Source of the DNA: Terriglobia bacterium
GTDB taxonomy: Bacteria; Acidobacteriota; Terriglobia; Terriglobales; Acidobacteriaceae
NCBI GenBank assembly: GCA_032252755.1
Contig: JAVUPY010000042.1
Coordinates: 32,508-96,507 of the forward strand
Direction: 5' to 3'
Length of the DNA stretch: 64,000 bases
A model generated the notes under the pieces. It was not told the DNA's origin. It was given only the letters and a program-made list of their open reading frames with translations, and made no database searches. The translations under genes and the position numbers were made by a program. Positions 16,841 through 24,230 of the stretch are shown piece by piece (positions within the stretch are counted from its first letter, which is position 1; every line of letters starts with the position of its first letter).

Positions 16841-18157
16841 TTAGTTGGCACTCGCTGGTTGAGTCTTCGGTGCCGGTGTGACCTCCAGCGTAAAGTCGTG
16901 CATGCTGTTGACGACCACGCTCTCGCCGAGCGCGACCGGTTCGCTCGAGACAGCGTTCCAAAGCTCGCCATGAACGAAGACTTTGCCCTCGGGCGACAGC
17001 GGAGTTCGCGCGACACCAACTTCACCGACCAGGCCCTGCTCTCCAGTGACGACCTTGTTTCGGTGCGCTTTAATCGCCAGAGTCATCAGGAAGATCGTTA
17101 TCGCCCCGAGCGGCACGCTGACGCCCAGCGCTGCCCACCACTGAACGCGCATCTCGGGTATAGGGCCATCGACGAGAAGAAGCCCGCCGAGAGTCAGAGC
17201 GATCACACCACCGATCCCGAGAACCCCGTGGGTCATGAACTTGGCTTCGAGGGCAAACATGACGAAAGCGGCAAGGATCAGGACGAAGGACGCATAGCGG
17301 ACAGGCAGGAGGTTCAGGGCGAAAACAGCGAGAATAATCGCGATCAGGCCGACTACGCCGGGAATGACGGCGCCGGGATGGTTGAACTCCGCGTAAAGCG
17401 CCAGCGCTCCCAGCGCGAGTACCAGGAAGGCGATATTGGGATCCATGAGCCAGCCGAGGATTTCTTCACGCAATGTTTCCTTGTAGTCGACCAGCTGAAC
17501 GTTGTTGAGGTGCAGGGTCTGCTTAGTCCCATCGAAACGAGTGATCGTGCGCCCGTCGAGCTGTTTCCAGAGGTCGGCAGGATCTTTGGCGACAACATCG
17601 ATGAGGTGATTCTGAAGCGCTTCCTGGTCGGTCCAGGATTTAGATTCGCGGACGGCACTCTCGGCAAGGTCGACGTTGCGGCCGCGCTTGGAGACGAAGG
17701 AGCGCATGAAGGCCGCGCTGTCGTTCTCGACCTTCTTCTTCATTATGTCATCCATCTTTTCGCCGAGCAGAACGGGGTGGGCTGCCCCGGTGTTGGTCCC
17801 GGGGGACATGGCTGCGATGTCCGCGGCTTCGAGGATGTAGAACCCAGCCGAGGCCGCGCGCGAACCGGTCGGGGTCACGTATACGATCACCGGGACCTTG
17901 GCGGCCAGCATCTTGGAGATGATTCCGCGGGTGGAGTCAACAAGGCCGCCGGGAGTACTCAGTTCAATTAAAACGGCTTCGGCATGGATCTGGTCGGCAT
18001 GAGCAATGGCGCGATCCACGAACTCTTCGGTGATCGGGTTGATGGTGTCATCCAGTTTCACCATCACGACCTGCTGCGTCTGAGCAGCGGCGAGGATTCC
18101 GCTAAAAGCGAGAATCGCAATTGCGATTCGAATGAGATATCGGTGCAGGGAAGTCAT
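16841..18157 (-). CDS. NfeD-type membrane serine protease
   Basis: A 438-aa protein with a signal sequence, a ClpP-like serine protease domain (about residues 28-215; ELSTPGGLVDSTRGI and the nucleophile Ser in GSRAASAGFYI), several membrane helices (about 240-370) and an OB-fold at the C-terminus (GLVGEVGVARTPLSPEGKVFV HGELW). These are the marks of the long NfeD (stomatin operon partner) family. The start at 18157 is set by GGAGGG four bases before ATG. The slipin gene lies downstream on the same strand. Confidence 0.88.
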   Translation of the reverse strand: MTSLHRYLIRIAIAILAFSGILAAAQTQQVVMVKLDDTINPITEEFVDRAIAHADQIHAEAVLIELSTPGGLVDSTRGIISKMLAAKVPVIVYVTPTGSRAASAGFYILEAADIAAMSPGTNTGAAHPVLLGEKMDDIMKKKVENDSAAFMRSFVSKRGRNVDLAESAVRESKSWTDQEALQNHLIDVVAKDPADLWKQLDGRTITRFDGTKQTLHLNNVQLVDYKETLREEILGWLMDPNIAFLVLALGALALYAEFNHPGAVIPGVVGLIAIILAVFALNLLPVRYASFVLILAAFVMFALEAKFMTHGVLGIGGVIALTLGGLLLVDGPIPEMRVQWWAALGVSVPLGAITIFLMTLAIKAHRNKVVTGEQGLVGEVGVARTPLSPEGKVFVHGELWNAVSSEPVALGESVVVNSMHDFTLEVTPAPKTQPASAN

Positions 18158-18219
18158 GTTCCCTCCAGTACTACCCCCACCGTCTCGCCAAAGAGGGCGA
18201 GACGGGCAGGGCACAATGG

Positions 18220-19833
18220 CTACGGCATCGTCTGCTTATTAACGACGTCGCGCTTCAGCGCCATGGCCGCGGGATTCTTCGGTTCCAGCGCCAGTGCATG
18301 GTCGGCGCTCTTTTCCGCGACATCAAGATGATTTTCGCGCAAATCGAGCCTGCCTAGCACAATATACGCATCAGCATTGGGCGAGAGTTGCAAAGAAGTT
18401 TCGGCCTCGCGCCGTGCAGTCGCCGTATCTCCTTTGTTTTCCGCGATTCTGGCCAACCCGGTGTGCGCGGCGGGATTGGTGGGATCGCGCATCACGGCTT
18501 CACGAAACTCGCGGCCAGCATCCTCCAACAGGCCCTTCTCGAGCATCTCGCGGCCGCGGTCGACATGGAATTGCGCGTGCGTCTTGGGATCGGTATTCGC
18601 CAGGTTGCGTTCCATGGCGTTTTCGATTTCCAGCGCGAGTTGCCGGTATGAACTCTCGTCGTAGTTTTCTTTCAGGCGCTCCATGGGCAAAGGCGCGGCG
18701 CTCGTAGAGACCGGGGTCGTGCCAGAGTTGATCCTGGTTAGCAGCTCGCGGCTCTCAATATCGTCGGGTTTGTGCGAAAGTCCCTCGCGCAACTGGCGGG
18801 CCGCGCCTGCGGAGTCGCCTGACTTGTAGAGTGCGAGCGCCAGGTTGAAGCGATAGTCGCTATCGTTCGGATCGGCCTGAACGGCCTTCTGGAAATATTC
18901 GATCGCGTTCTTGCGCCCGCGCTGTGCCACAACGACCCCGAGGTTGTTCTCGACTTCGGTGAGCGGCAGGCGAGACTCGAGAAAGCGAAAAGCAGCCTCA
19001 GCCTTGTCATAATCGCCGCTGTAGTACTCAGACAACCCAAGAAGGAAATTGGCGTCTCCGGCCAGTGGGTCTGTTCGAGGGATACGGGCCAGCCAGGCGG
19101 CGGCGGAGTCGTACTCGCGATCGTCGTAGTAGCTGCGCCCAAGCGCAAACATGGCCTCGGTGTACCGCGGGTTTAGCCGGACGGCCTCGCGCAGACGCTT
19201 GATCTTTTCGGTGCGGTCGGTTGCGACCACGCCGCGAATGTAGCTCTCGAAAGCGTCCAGGCGAACTGCCGGAGCATCTTGCGTAAATTCTTCACGCGTA
19301 CTTGGAGTATCGGGAGAGATGATCTTCAAGACATCCCAGGCAAGGCCGGTCTCAACTTCGATCAGGCTCGTCAGCGGACCACGGTCAGGCCCAGTACTCA
19401 CCAACCGCAAATGCTTCATATCCAGCACATCAGCCGAGCACTTAAACGCTTGCCCATCGTAGTTGTACGTGCCCATCACGACATAGTCGGCGCCAATTTG
19501 TTCGGAGAGTCGATAAAGCGTCGCGCGAGAGGGATGCACCGAGGCAGGGATTCCGGCGCGGTCGAAAGCGTAGTTACGGTCGTCGCGGCTGATGACGTTC
19601 AGCCGGGTCGCCGCCAATCGTTCCCCGAGAACCTCCGGGAAGGCTTCGCTGATCCACTCCAGCCCTGGAGCCTTCGAATGATTCTCAAAGGGTACGATGA
19701 GCACCGTTTTCAAGCCGCCAGCGGTGCCCGTTTGCGAGAGGCCGGACTGCGAAGAAAATACGACCAGCAGGCCCAAGAAAATGAGTACGGTTAGCCGTTT
19801 CAAGATACTCGCATTATAGCTGTGTCTCCGCAT
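18220..19833 (-). CDS. TPR protein with FlgO/CsgG-like N-terminal domain
   Basis: A 537-aa protein: membrane anchor or signal (LKRLTVLIFLGLLVVFSS), an N-terminal domain resembling the FlgO/TolB-N-like fold that opens with TVLIVPFENHSKAPGLEWIS (about residues 40-150), then a long TPR array (from about 215 to the end; ALGRSYYDDREYDSAAAWL, LGLSEYYSGDYDKAEAAF). TPR arrays bind other proteins; no enzymatic residue pattern is seen. The start at 19833 is chosen because the earlier frame is unlikely. It is divergent from the small secreted gene at 19980 and 62 bases from NfeD; whether it is in that operon is open. Confidence 0.75.
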   Translation of the reverse strand: MRRHSYNASILKRLTVLIFLGLLVVFSSQSGLSQTGTAGGLKTVLIVPFENHSKAPGLEWISEAFPEVLGERLAATRLNVISRDDRNYAFDRAGIPASVHPSRATLYRLSEQIGADYVVMGTYNYDGQAFKCSADVLDMKHLRLVSTGPDRGPLTSLIEVETGLAWDVLKIISPDTPSTREEFTQDAPAVRLDAFESYIRGVVATDRTEKIKRLREAVRLNPRYTEAMFALGRSYYDDREYDSAAAWLARIPRTDPLAGDANFLLGLSEYYSGDYDKAEAAFRFLESRLPLTEVENNLGVVVAQRGRKNAIEYFQKAVQADPNDSDYRFNLALALYKSGDSAGAARQLREGLSHKPDDIESRELLTRINSGTTPVSTSAAPLPMERLKENYDESSYRQLALEIENAMERNLANTDPKTHAQFHVDRGREMLEKGLLEDAGREFREAVMRDPTNPAAHTGLARIAENKGDTATARREAETSLQLSPNADAYIVLGRLDLRENHLDVAEKSADHALALEPKNPAAMALKRDVVNKQTMP

Positions 19834-19979
19834 TGCCCGGAATTTCTGTAGCACAGTCGTGCATCCTCTTTGGAAATCGAGAGTGGGAGAGCCTTTGAGG
19901 GAAACCTTCGTTGACCGCAAAGGCTCCAACGACTATTCCGCAACCCCCACCGGATGGTTGCAGGAGAACAGGAGAGCCT

Positions 19980-20309
19980 ATGAGGAAGTTCGCTTATCTA
20001 GCAGCCATAGCACTGCTGACTACCGGAATGGCAGTGGCGCAGTCCACCTCGACAACGGATCAGAACAGCAATAGTTCCACCACGACGCAGCAGCCTGCTA
20101 CCAATCCCGACAGCAACGCGGCGACACAGTCGAATACGGGCGCAACCGACCAGACGGGCGCCGCTGCAAATACTGGAACCCAGACCAAGGCTCATCATGG
20201 AAAGAAGCTGCCTCAGACCGCTTCTCCTCTTCCGTTGTTGATTGTCCTGGGCGCCGGGATGCTGGGCTTGGGCGGAGTGGAAAAGCTTCGCAGATACCAG
20301 AGGACCTAA
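19980..20309 (+). CDS. Small secreted protein with LPXTG-like C-terminal anchor
   Basis: A 109-aa protein: signal peptide (MRKFAYLAAIALLTTGMAVAQ), a Ser/Thr/Asn/Gln-rich low-complexity middle (about residues 22-70), then LPQTASPLPLLIVLGAGMLG followed by LGGVEKLRRYQ, which copies the order of a sorting signal: LPxT-like motif, hydrophobic helix, positive tail. It differs from a true LPXTG (A instead of G), and no sortase is in the window. Start fixed by AGGAG upstream of ATG-19980. A hairpin terminator follows. Confidence 0.75.
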   Translation: MRKFAYLAAIALLTTGMAVAQSTSTTDQNSNSSTTTQQPATNPDSNAATQSNTGATDQTGAAANTGTQTKAHHGKKLPQTASPLPLLIVLGAGMLGLGGVEKLRRYQRT

Positions 20310-20328
20310 ACCACAATCCAGATACATC

Positions 20329-20355
20329 AAGGGGCCTCCGCAGAGGAAGCCCCTT
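20329..20355 (+). terminator. Hairpin terminator
   Basis: AAGGGGC (20329-20335) pairs with GCCCCTT around a 13-base loop. The T tract after it is weak, so strength is uncertain. Confidence 0.6.
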
Positions 20356-20404
20356 AGTGTCGATCCAAATTTCTAATCAGCAAGTCGCTTCAGCAACGTC
20401 GCCT

Positions 20405-20773
20405 TCATCCCGCCAGCGCTGCGGTCCGAACCATGGGTTCGCCGACCGGTTTAGTCTTCATCGCAATCAACTCAAGAATCTCCGCGACGGTACCTTCACG
20501 GATATCGAAGACCGTAGCTAGTCCGGTAACGCATAAGACTCCGCGGACAGCGTCGTTCGGGTTCAGAAGAGTCAGGTAAACACCAGACGCCTGCAGCGAG
20601 ACCAGCATGCCGATCCCGGCCGCATCGATCGCCGTAACATCGCTGAGGTCGACAATGGCCTCGCTGCCGCCGAGGGCTGCGCAGAGGAGACGCGTTTCTT
20701 CACCGCGAACGATTCTGCCCTCACATTTCAGGATTGCCGCGTTACCCACATGGTTGACGGATATTTTGAGCAC
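20405..20773 (-). CDS. STAS-domain protein (anti-sigma factor antagonist-like)
   Basis: A 122-aa STAS protein. The core block VDLSDVTAIDAAGIGMLV (about residues 58-75) contains the Ser/Thr-type region, but the usual phosphorylated Ser is Ala (DAAG rather than DSSG), so classic kinase control would not work; this is a real oddity or a sign of a non-phosphorylated role. The start is GTG-20773, since GGAG lies seven bases upstream; the ATG at 20806 has no such site. No serine kinase partner is close. A 10-bp perfect palindrome lies 30 bases upstream. Confidence 0.75.
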   Translation of the reverse strand: MLKISVNHVGNAAILKCEGRIVRGEETRLLCAALGGSEAIVDLSDVTAIDAAGIGMLVSLQASGVYLTLLNPNDAVRGVLCVTGLATVFDIREGTVAEILELIAMKTKPVGEPMVRTAALAG

Positions 20774-20803
20774 GATGGTCTCCTTTGGATTCGCATGGTG
20801 CCT

Positions 20804-20829
20804 CACATCTGCCGTAGTTGGCAGATGTG
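20804..20829. repeat. Perfect 10-bp inverted repeat (CACATCTGCC)
   Basis: CACATCTGCC (20804-20813), loop GTAGTT, GGCAGATGTG (20820-20829). It lies upstream of the STAS start. The same half-site occurs at 13368 and, shortened, near 1300 and 6549, so it belongs to a dispersed family. Confidence 0.75.
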
Positions 20830-20904
20830 GGTTCTGGGTTCAGTTCGTGGGCGATTACAGGATAAACATCATAGGCGAAGATTAGGCGAAAGCGCAATAG
20901 CCAC

Positions 20905-21249
20905 TCAAGATTTCTTTTCCTCAGGCTCCGGACCACCGAACCCGCAACGTCCTCGCATCGCCGCCTTGAATCTCTCGCGCTCCTCCGGCGTCATCGATTC
21001 CCAGCGCTCGAACATGCGGCGCTTCCAACTCCAGTCGGAGTGCGAGTGAGACCCCGGGCGGAAACTGCAGAACAATATCTTGCTCAAGACAAGGACGCCC
21101 AGCGCCTGCCAGAAGGTGATGGTGTGCCATCCGAACAGGGGCGGCGTGAGCCAGTTCCACAGTCGCATGACGATGTAGGTCAGCAGCGCGAGCGCAACCG
21201 CGACGAACAGCACGATCTTCAATACTCGCAAAAATTTGTTGTTTCTCAT
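20905..21249 (-). CDS. Small membrane protein in ECF sigma operon
   Basis: A 114-aa protein with two hydrophobic helices (about residues 8-30, VLKIVLFVAVALALLTYIVM; and about 42-64, WHTITFWQALGVLVLSKILF) and a charged C-terminal helix (MTPEERERFKAAMRGRCGF) typical of cytoplasmic-facing small regulators. It starts 12 bases after the second ECF sigma ends, on the same strand, so an operon is very likely. It may act as the anti-sigma or sensor for that sigma, or be an unrelated stress-membrane protein; no zinc anti-sigma motif is present. Confidence 0.65.
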   Translation of the reverse strand: MRNNKFLRVLKIVLFVAVALALLTYIVMRLWNWLTPPLFGWHTITFWQALGVLVLSKILFCSFRPGSHSHSDWSWKRRMFERWESMTPEERERFKAAMRGRCGFGGPEPEEKKS

Positions 21250-21261
21250 TTCATCGTTCCT

Positions 21262-21846
21262 TCATTGCAATCCAAATTCCTTGTAGATGGCGCGCAGACG
21301 CTCGCGCAGATGCAGCACGGCATAACGCTTTCGCGAAAGCAGAGTGTTCAACGGCACGCCGGTTTCGGCGGCAATCTCCTTGAAGCTCTGGCCCATCATT
21401 TCGTGCGCGATGAATACGTCGCGCTGCTCCGCCGGCAACTCGTCGAGCGCCGCGTCCAATTCTTCGAGCAGGACGCCGCGGGCGTAGGCCGCCTCGGGAC
21501 CTGCCTCGGGAGAGGGAAGTAAGTCCTCGAGCCGCAGCAGTTCGCCCTCTTCGTTCTCGACCACCGGCGTCCCGGCCTGCTCGCGTTTCCTTTTGCGAAA
21601 CAGGTCGATGGTGCGGTTGCGCGCCACGCGGAAGAGCCAGGCCGCAACCTGCTCGACCGGCTTCATCATGCGGTAGGCCTCAACCAGCTCGTAGAAGACG
21701 TCCTGCAGGACATCCTCGGCGTCGGCCGGGTCGGAGACGTACCTCCGGATGAAGTTGCGCAACCGCGCGCTCTCCTGCTCTACCGCCTTCGAGATTCGCT
21801 CGTCTTGATCCGGCATCAGCGACGATTGTGTCAGCGCATCGTCCAT
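21262..21846 (-). CDS. ECF sigma-70 factor
   Basis: A second, distinct ECF sigma of 194 aa. Region 2: RNFIRRYVSDPADAEDVLQD, YELVEAY and AWLFRVARNRTIDLFRKRKR (about residues 30-95). Region 4: LDELPAEQRDVFIAHEMMGQ, SFKEIAAETGVPLNTLLSRK (about 132-175). Only the paired membrane protein (20905-21249) follows. The upstream region holds REP palindromes rather than a recognisable promoter. Regulation by the membrane partner is inferred from the pattern of the first sigma operon in the window. Confidence 0.88.
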   Translation of the reverse strand: MDDALTQSSLMPDQDERISKAVEQESARLRNFIRRYVSDPADAEDVLQDVFYELVEAYRMMKPVEQVAAWLFRVARNRTIDLFRKRKREQAGTPVVENEEGELLRLEDLLPSPEAGPEAAYARGVLLEELDAALDELPAEQRDVFIAHEMMGQSFKEIAAETGVPLNTLLSRKRYAVLHLRERLRAIYKEFGLQ

Positions 21847-21897
21847 CTATGAGTATGACGGACGAGGGTGGGGAATATTGTAGGGGGAGCGGGTGGT

Positions 21898-21927
21898 CGG
21901 TCCTTTCCTTCTTTTGGAAAGGGCCGG
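21898..21927. repeat. REP palindrome copy 1
   Basis: CGGTCCTTTCC and GGAAAGGGCCGG form an imperfect palindrome with loop TTCTTTT. First of three related copies flanking a RAYT gene. Confidence 0.8.
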
Positions 21928-21953
21928 AATACGGTGAGTCTACACAATGGGTG

Positions 21954-21985
21954 CCCGGTCCTTTCCCGTTTTTGGAAAGGGCCGG
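21954..21985. repeat. REP palindrome copy 2
   Basis: Same arms as copy 1 (CGGTCCTTTCC/GGAAAGGGCCGG) with loop CGTTTTT, directly repeated 56 bases downstream and preceded by GTGC. Confidence 0.85.
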
Positions 21986-22042
21986 TGGACCACGAACCTT
22001 TCCTCTTCCAGGTCACAGATCGCAGTTCGTATTATTCTCGCG

Positions 22043-22539
22043 ATGAATCGCCATCTTAAGCGTTACTACGGGTACGGACACCTCCACTTCATCACCTTCA
22101 GTTGTTATCGTCGCCAGCCGCTGCTGGCTCAGGCTTCGGTTCGTGACCAGTTTCTCAAAATCCTTGAAGAGGTTCGCTGCCGATATCGCTTTGTCGTCGT
22201 CGGTTATGTGGTTATGCCGGAGCACGTTCATCTTTTGATCAATGAACCCGAACTGGGCACGCCGTCGCTGGCGATCCAGGTGCTGAAACAGCGCAGTTCG
22301 CGGGCGATACCGCATGACGGGCCGCGGTCTGGCAATTGCGCTTTTACGATTTCAATGTGTGGAGCTCGCCCAAGCACGTGGAGAAACTTAAGTACATCCA
22401 TCGTAATCCCGTGACCCGCGGATTAGTGGCCGCACCGGAAGACTGGCGGTGGAGCAGTTATCGCTGGTATGCGTTCCAGGAACAGGGAGTAGTCGCGGTG
22501 AACGAAGGATGGCGGATTATACGTTCGGCCGAGGCGTAG
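22043..22539 (+). pseudogene. REP-associated tyrosine transposase (RAYT), frameshifted
   Basis: The 5' part encodes MNRHLKRYYGYGHLHFITFSC with PEHVHLLI (the HxH-type catalytic block of the IS200/Y1 family) up to about QVLKQRSSRAI. The 3' part, in the next frame, encodes VWQLRFYDFNVWSSPKHVEK, YIHRNPVTRGLV and WRWSSYRWYAF, the RAYT C-terminal signatures. The frame switches between about 22310 and 22330, so the gene is broken, or the read has an indel there. The flanking REP palindromes at 21898, 21954 and 22553 make it a REPtron-like locus. Either frame alone would give a non-functional protein. Confidence 0.75.
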
Positions 22540-22552
22540 GCGACGTGGTCAA

Positions 22553-22584
22553 CCGGCCCTTTCCGAAGACCGGAAAGGACCGGG
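22553..22584. repeat. REP palindrome copy 3 (inverted)
   Basis: CCGGCCCTTTCC and GGAAAGGACCGGGCAC: the inverted orientation of copies 1-2, with a different loop (GAAGACC), just after the RAYT stop. Confidence 0.85.
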
Positions 22585-22637
22585 CACCCGACGCCTGTGC
22601 TCCAGCAAGGTTCGGCCACCCGCCTCAATCCTGCCCG

Positions 22638-23039
22638 CTACTCGATCGCATACTCAAACTCATACGAGTGCTTCCCGTCCGGCCCAATAATGATGTTGAG
22701 CTTCCCGGTGAGTCCGGTGAGCTCGTCGGTGCCGGAGTCGGGGACGACCGTGATGGACATGGTGGGGACGCCGCGCGTCATCGTGGCGGAGTGTTGCAGC
22801 ACGAAACTGCCGCGACGGCCGTTGAGCGTGCCGGTGACGCGTTCCAGCGCAACGTATCCGCCGGAGCCCTTGGCGTCCGGACGCGAGGCCAGCATTTCGC
22901 CCTTGCTGGTGGCCTCGAGATCGCCGTGGAACTGCTTGTCCAGGGACATGCGCGTGAGCCCGGCGGCTTCGGCAACTTCGTTGTCGGGCTTCTGCGGAAT
23001 CACTTTTACGTCGAACGATCCAGTCACGCGTTGCGGCAT
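22638..23039 (-). CDS. DUF3224-family (AOC-barrel) protein
   Basis: A 133-aa protein with no signal peptide. It matches the DUF3224 pattern: TGSFDVKV, MSLDKQFHGDLEATSKGEML, then GYVALERVTGTLNGRRGSFV and the C-terminal TGLTGKLNI block, an eight-stranded barrel related to allene-oxide-cyclase-like folds. Function is unknown. The start at 23039 is set by AGGAG upstream. It lies between the RAYT/REP locus and the left end of the mobile element, and its stop is 54 bases from REP copy 3. Confidence 0.75.
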   Translation of the reverse strand: MPQRVTGSFDVKVIPQKPDNEVAEAAGLTRMSLDKQFHGDLEATSKGEMLASRPDAKGSGGYVALERVTGTLNGRRGSFVLQHSATMTRGVPTMSITVVPDSGTDELTGLTGKLNIIIGPDGKHSYEFEYAIE

Positions 23040-23154
23040 CTTCTGATTCTCCTTTGTTGAAGCTGCTGGTTCAAATTCGGAAATAAACAACCGAGTTGTT
23101 CAGTCCTCAATCCCAAAATCGTAAATCGTCATTCCGCGTGACGTCCCCCACAGT

Positions 23155-23162
23155 GAACTCCG
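23155..23162. repeat. 8-bp target duplication, left copy (GAACTCCG)
   Basis: Matches exactly the 8 bases just outside the right inverted repeat at 25419-25426. This is the direct-repeat footprint of a DDE-type insertion. Confidence 0.85.
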
Positions 23163-23181
23163 GGTAGTGGGTCAGTTTGAA
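23163..23181. repeat. Left terminal inverted repeat
   Basis: GGTAGTGGGTCAGTTTGAA, a 19-base perfect match to the reverse complement of 25400-25418. The next base in each direction differs, so 19 is the full length. Confidence 0.9.
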
Positions 23182-23228
23182 ATCTGAAGGGGCTCGCGCC
23201 CGTTCTCAAATCATGGCATCATCTCTAC

Positions 23229-23477
23229 ATGCCTAAACGCTCAAGCAAAGATCACGACTTCGCGACGATTGCCCGCAGTGTCGTGGAAAAGGCAATCGGA
23301 GAAACGCTGACTGGCGAACCGTTGCCTAATCCAGACGAGGGTAAGAATCCTGCTGCTGTGGCACTCGGTAAGCTCGGCGGCGCAAAAGGCGGTCGAGCGC
23401 GAGCAGAAAATCTCAGCAAGAAGGAGCGCTCCAGAATTGCGAGGCAGGCGGCTCTGGCAAGATGGAAGCGCAAGTAA
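23229..23477 (+). CDS. KGG-type small basic protein (element cargo)
   Basis: An 82-aa protein starting 47 bases inside the element. N-terminal half: DFATIARSVVEKAIGETLTG; C-terminal half: NPAAVALGKLGGAKGGRARA then SKKERSRIARQAALARWKRK, a widespread bacterial family often annotated 'histone H1-like' or 'KGG domain'. The Lys/Arg-rich end suggests nucleic-acid binding. No ribosome site is evident. First of the three cargo genes, 81 bases before the next. Confidence 0.6.
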   Translation: MPKRSSKDHDFATIARSVVEKAIGETLTGEPLPNPDEGKNPAAVALGKLGGAKGGRARAENLSKKERSRIARQAALARWKRK

Positions 23478-23558
23478 GTAATTTAGTTTCAATCATATAC
23501 CTATCACAAGAATAAAATCTGTCATATTTCGCACCACTTCTTGCAATAAGGTGTTAAG

Positions 23559-24221
23559 ATGGATTTCACCATGATCAACCATCCTCACCTTGCAAATTCA
23601 ATCCTCACCGAGGCGGAAGCCAAGGCTTTACTGAAACCATATTTCCCCACGATAAAGAAGTGCATCGACGATGCGTGGGATGAGTGGCTCGCACTGGACA
23701 AGCGACACAGATTTGACAAGCGTGCCCGTGCTGCGTTTCTCCACTCAATGATTACACATAATGCTCTGGCGGCGTTCGCCAAGCATGAAGACGCGAAGAC
23801 GGTTCCCGGCAATGGAACTTTCTGGCTCTACATTGGCGATCACATCAAGAGCAGGTTCAAGAAGCTCGATAGGAACAGACGGTATCGGAACTATCCGACC
23901 AATACACAGTTGAAGCTAGAGATTCAAGGAAACATTCCCGGTGTTTTACCTGGCACATACCTGACGCTCGGTTATTTGCTGGACCCGCTTGAACAAAAAG
24001 TAGCGCATCACCTCGTAACGCTTCAGATTCGTAAGAAGATTCTCTACGCAATCGACATTGATGCGGAGTTAGCATCGGCGACGGTTCCGGTAGTCCAAAT
24101 CCCTGCTCCGGTGAAAACCGTGACAGAAGCACAAACCGAGAAACGGCGCGTTCGTCCACGTGGAGAACGGCGAGAAACAGAAGTAAAAGCGAAGAGCAAG
24201 GGAACGTTCGCAGGCGAATAG
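23559..24221 (+). CDS. Unknown 220-aa protein paired with XRE-ImmA/IrrE (possible toxin partner)
   Basis: No domain recognised. Visible: a helical N-terminal half with AHFL/AFLHSMITHNALAAFAKHE (about 60-80), a central block GTYLTLGYLLDPLEQKVAHH (about 132-151) with VTLQIRKKILYAIDIDAE after it, and a basic disordered tail (TEKRRVRPRGERRETEVKAK). AGGTG sits five bases before ATG-23559. The stop is 9 bases before the XRE-ImmA/IrrE start, so they are co-transcribed. That arrangement, with an ImmA-type antitoxin-like protein downstream, hints at a toxin role; it is inference from context only. Confidence 0.55.
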   Translation: MDFTMINHPHLANSILTEAEAKALLKPYFPTIKKCIDDAWDEWLALDKRHRFDKRARAAFLHSMITHNALAAFAKHEDAKTVPGNGTFWLYIGDHIKSRFKKLDRNRRYRNYPTNTQLKLEIQGNIPGVLPGTYLTLGYLLDPLEQKVAHHLVTLQIRKKILYAIDIDAELASATVPVVQIPAPVKTVTEAQTEKRRVRPRGERRETEVKAKSKGTFAGE

Positions 24222-24230
24222 AGGGATTAC

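Noticed and set aside
16442..17971. 509-aa forward frame
   Set aside because: Antisense to NfeD and slipin; charged, repetitive composition typical of a shadow frame.
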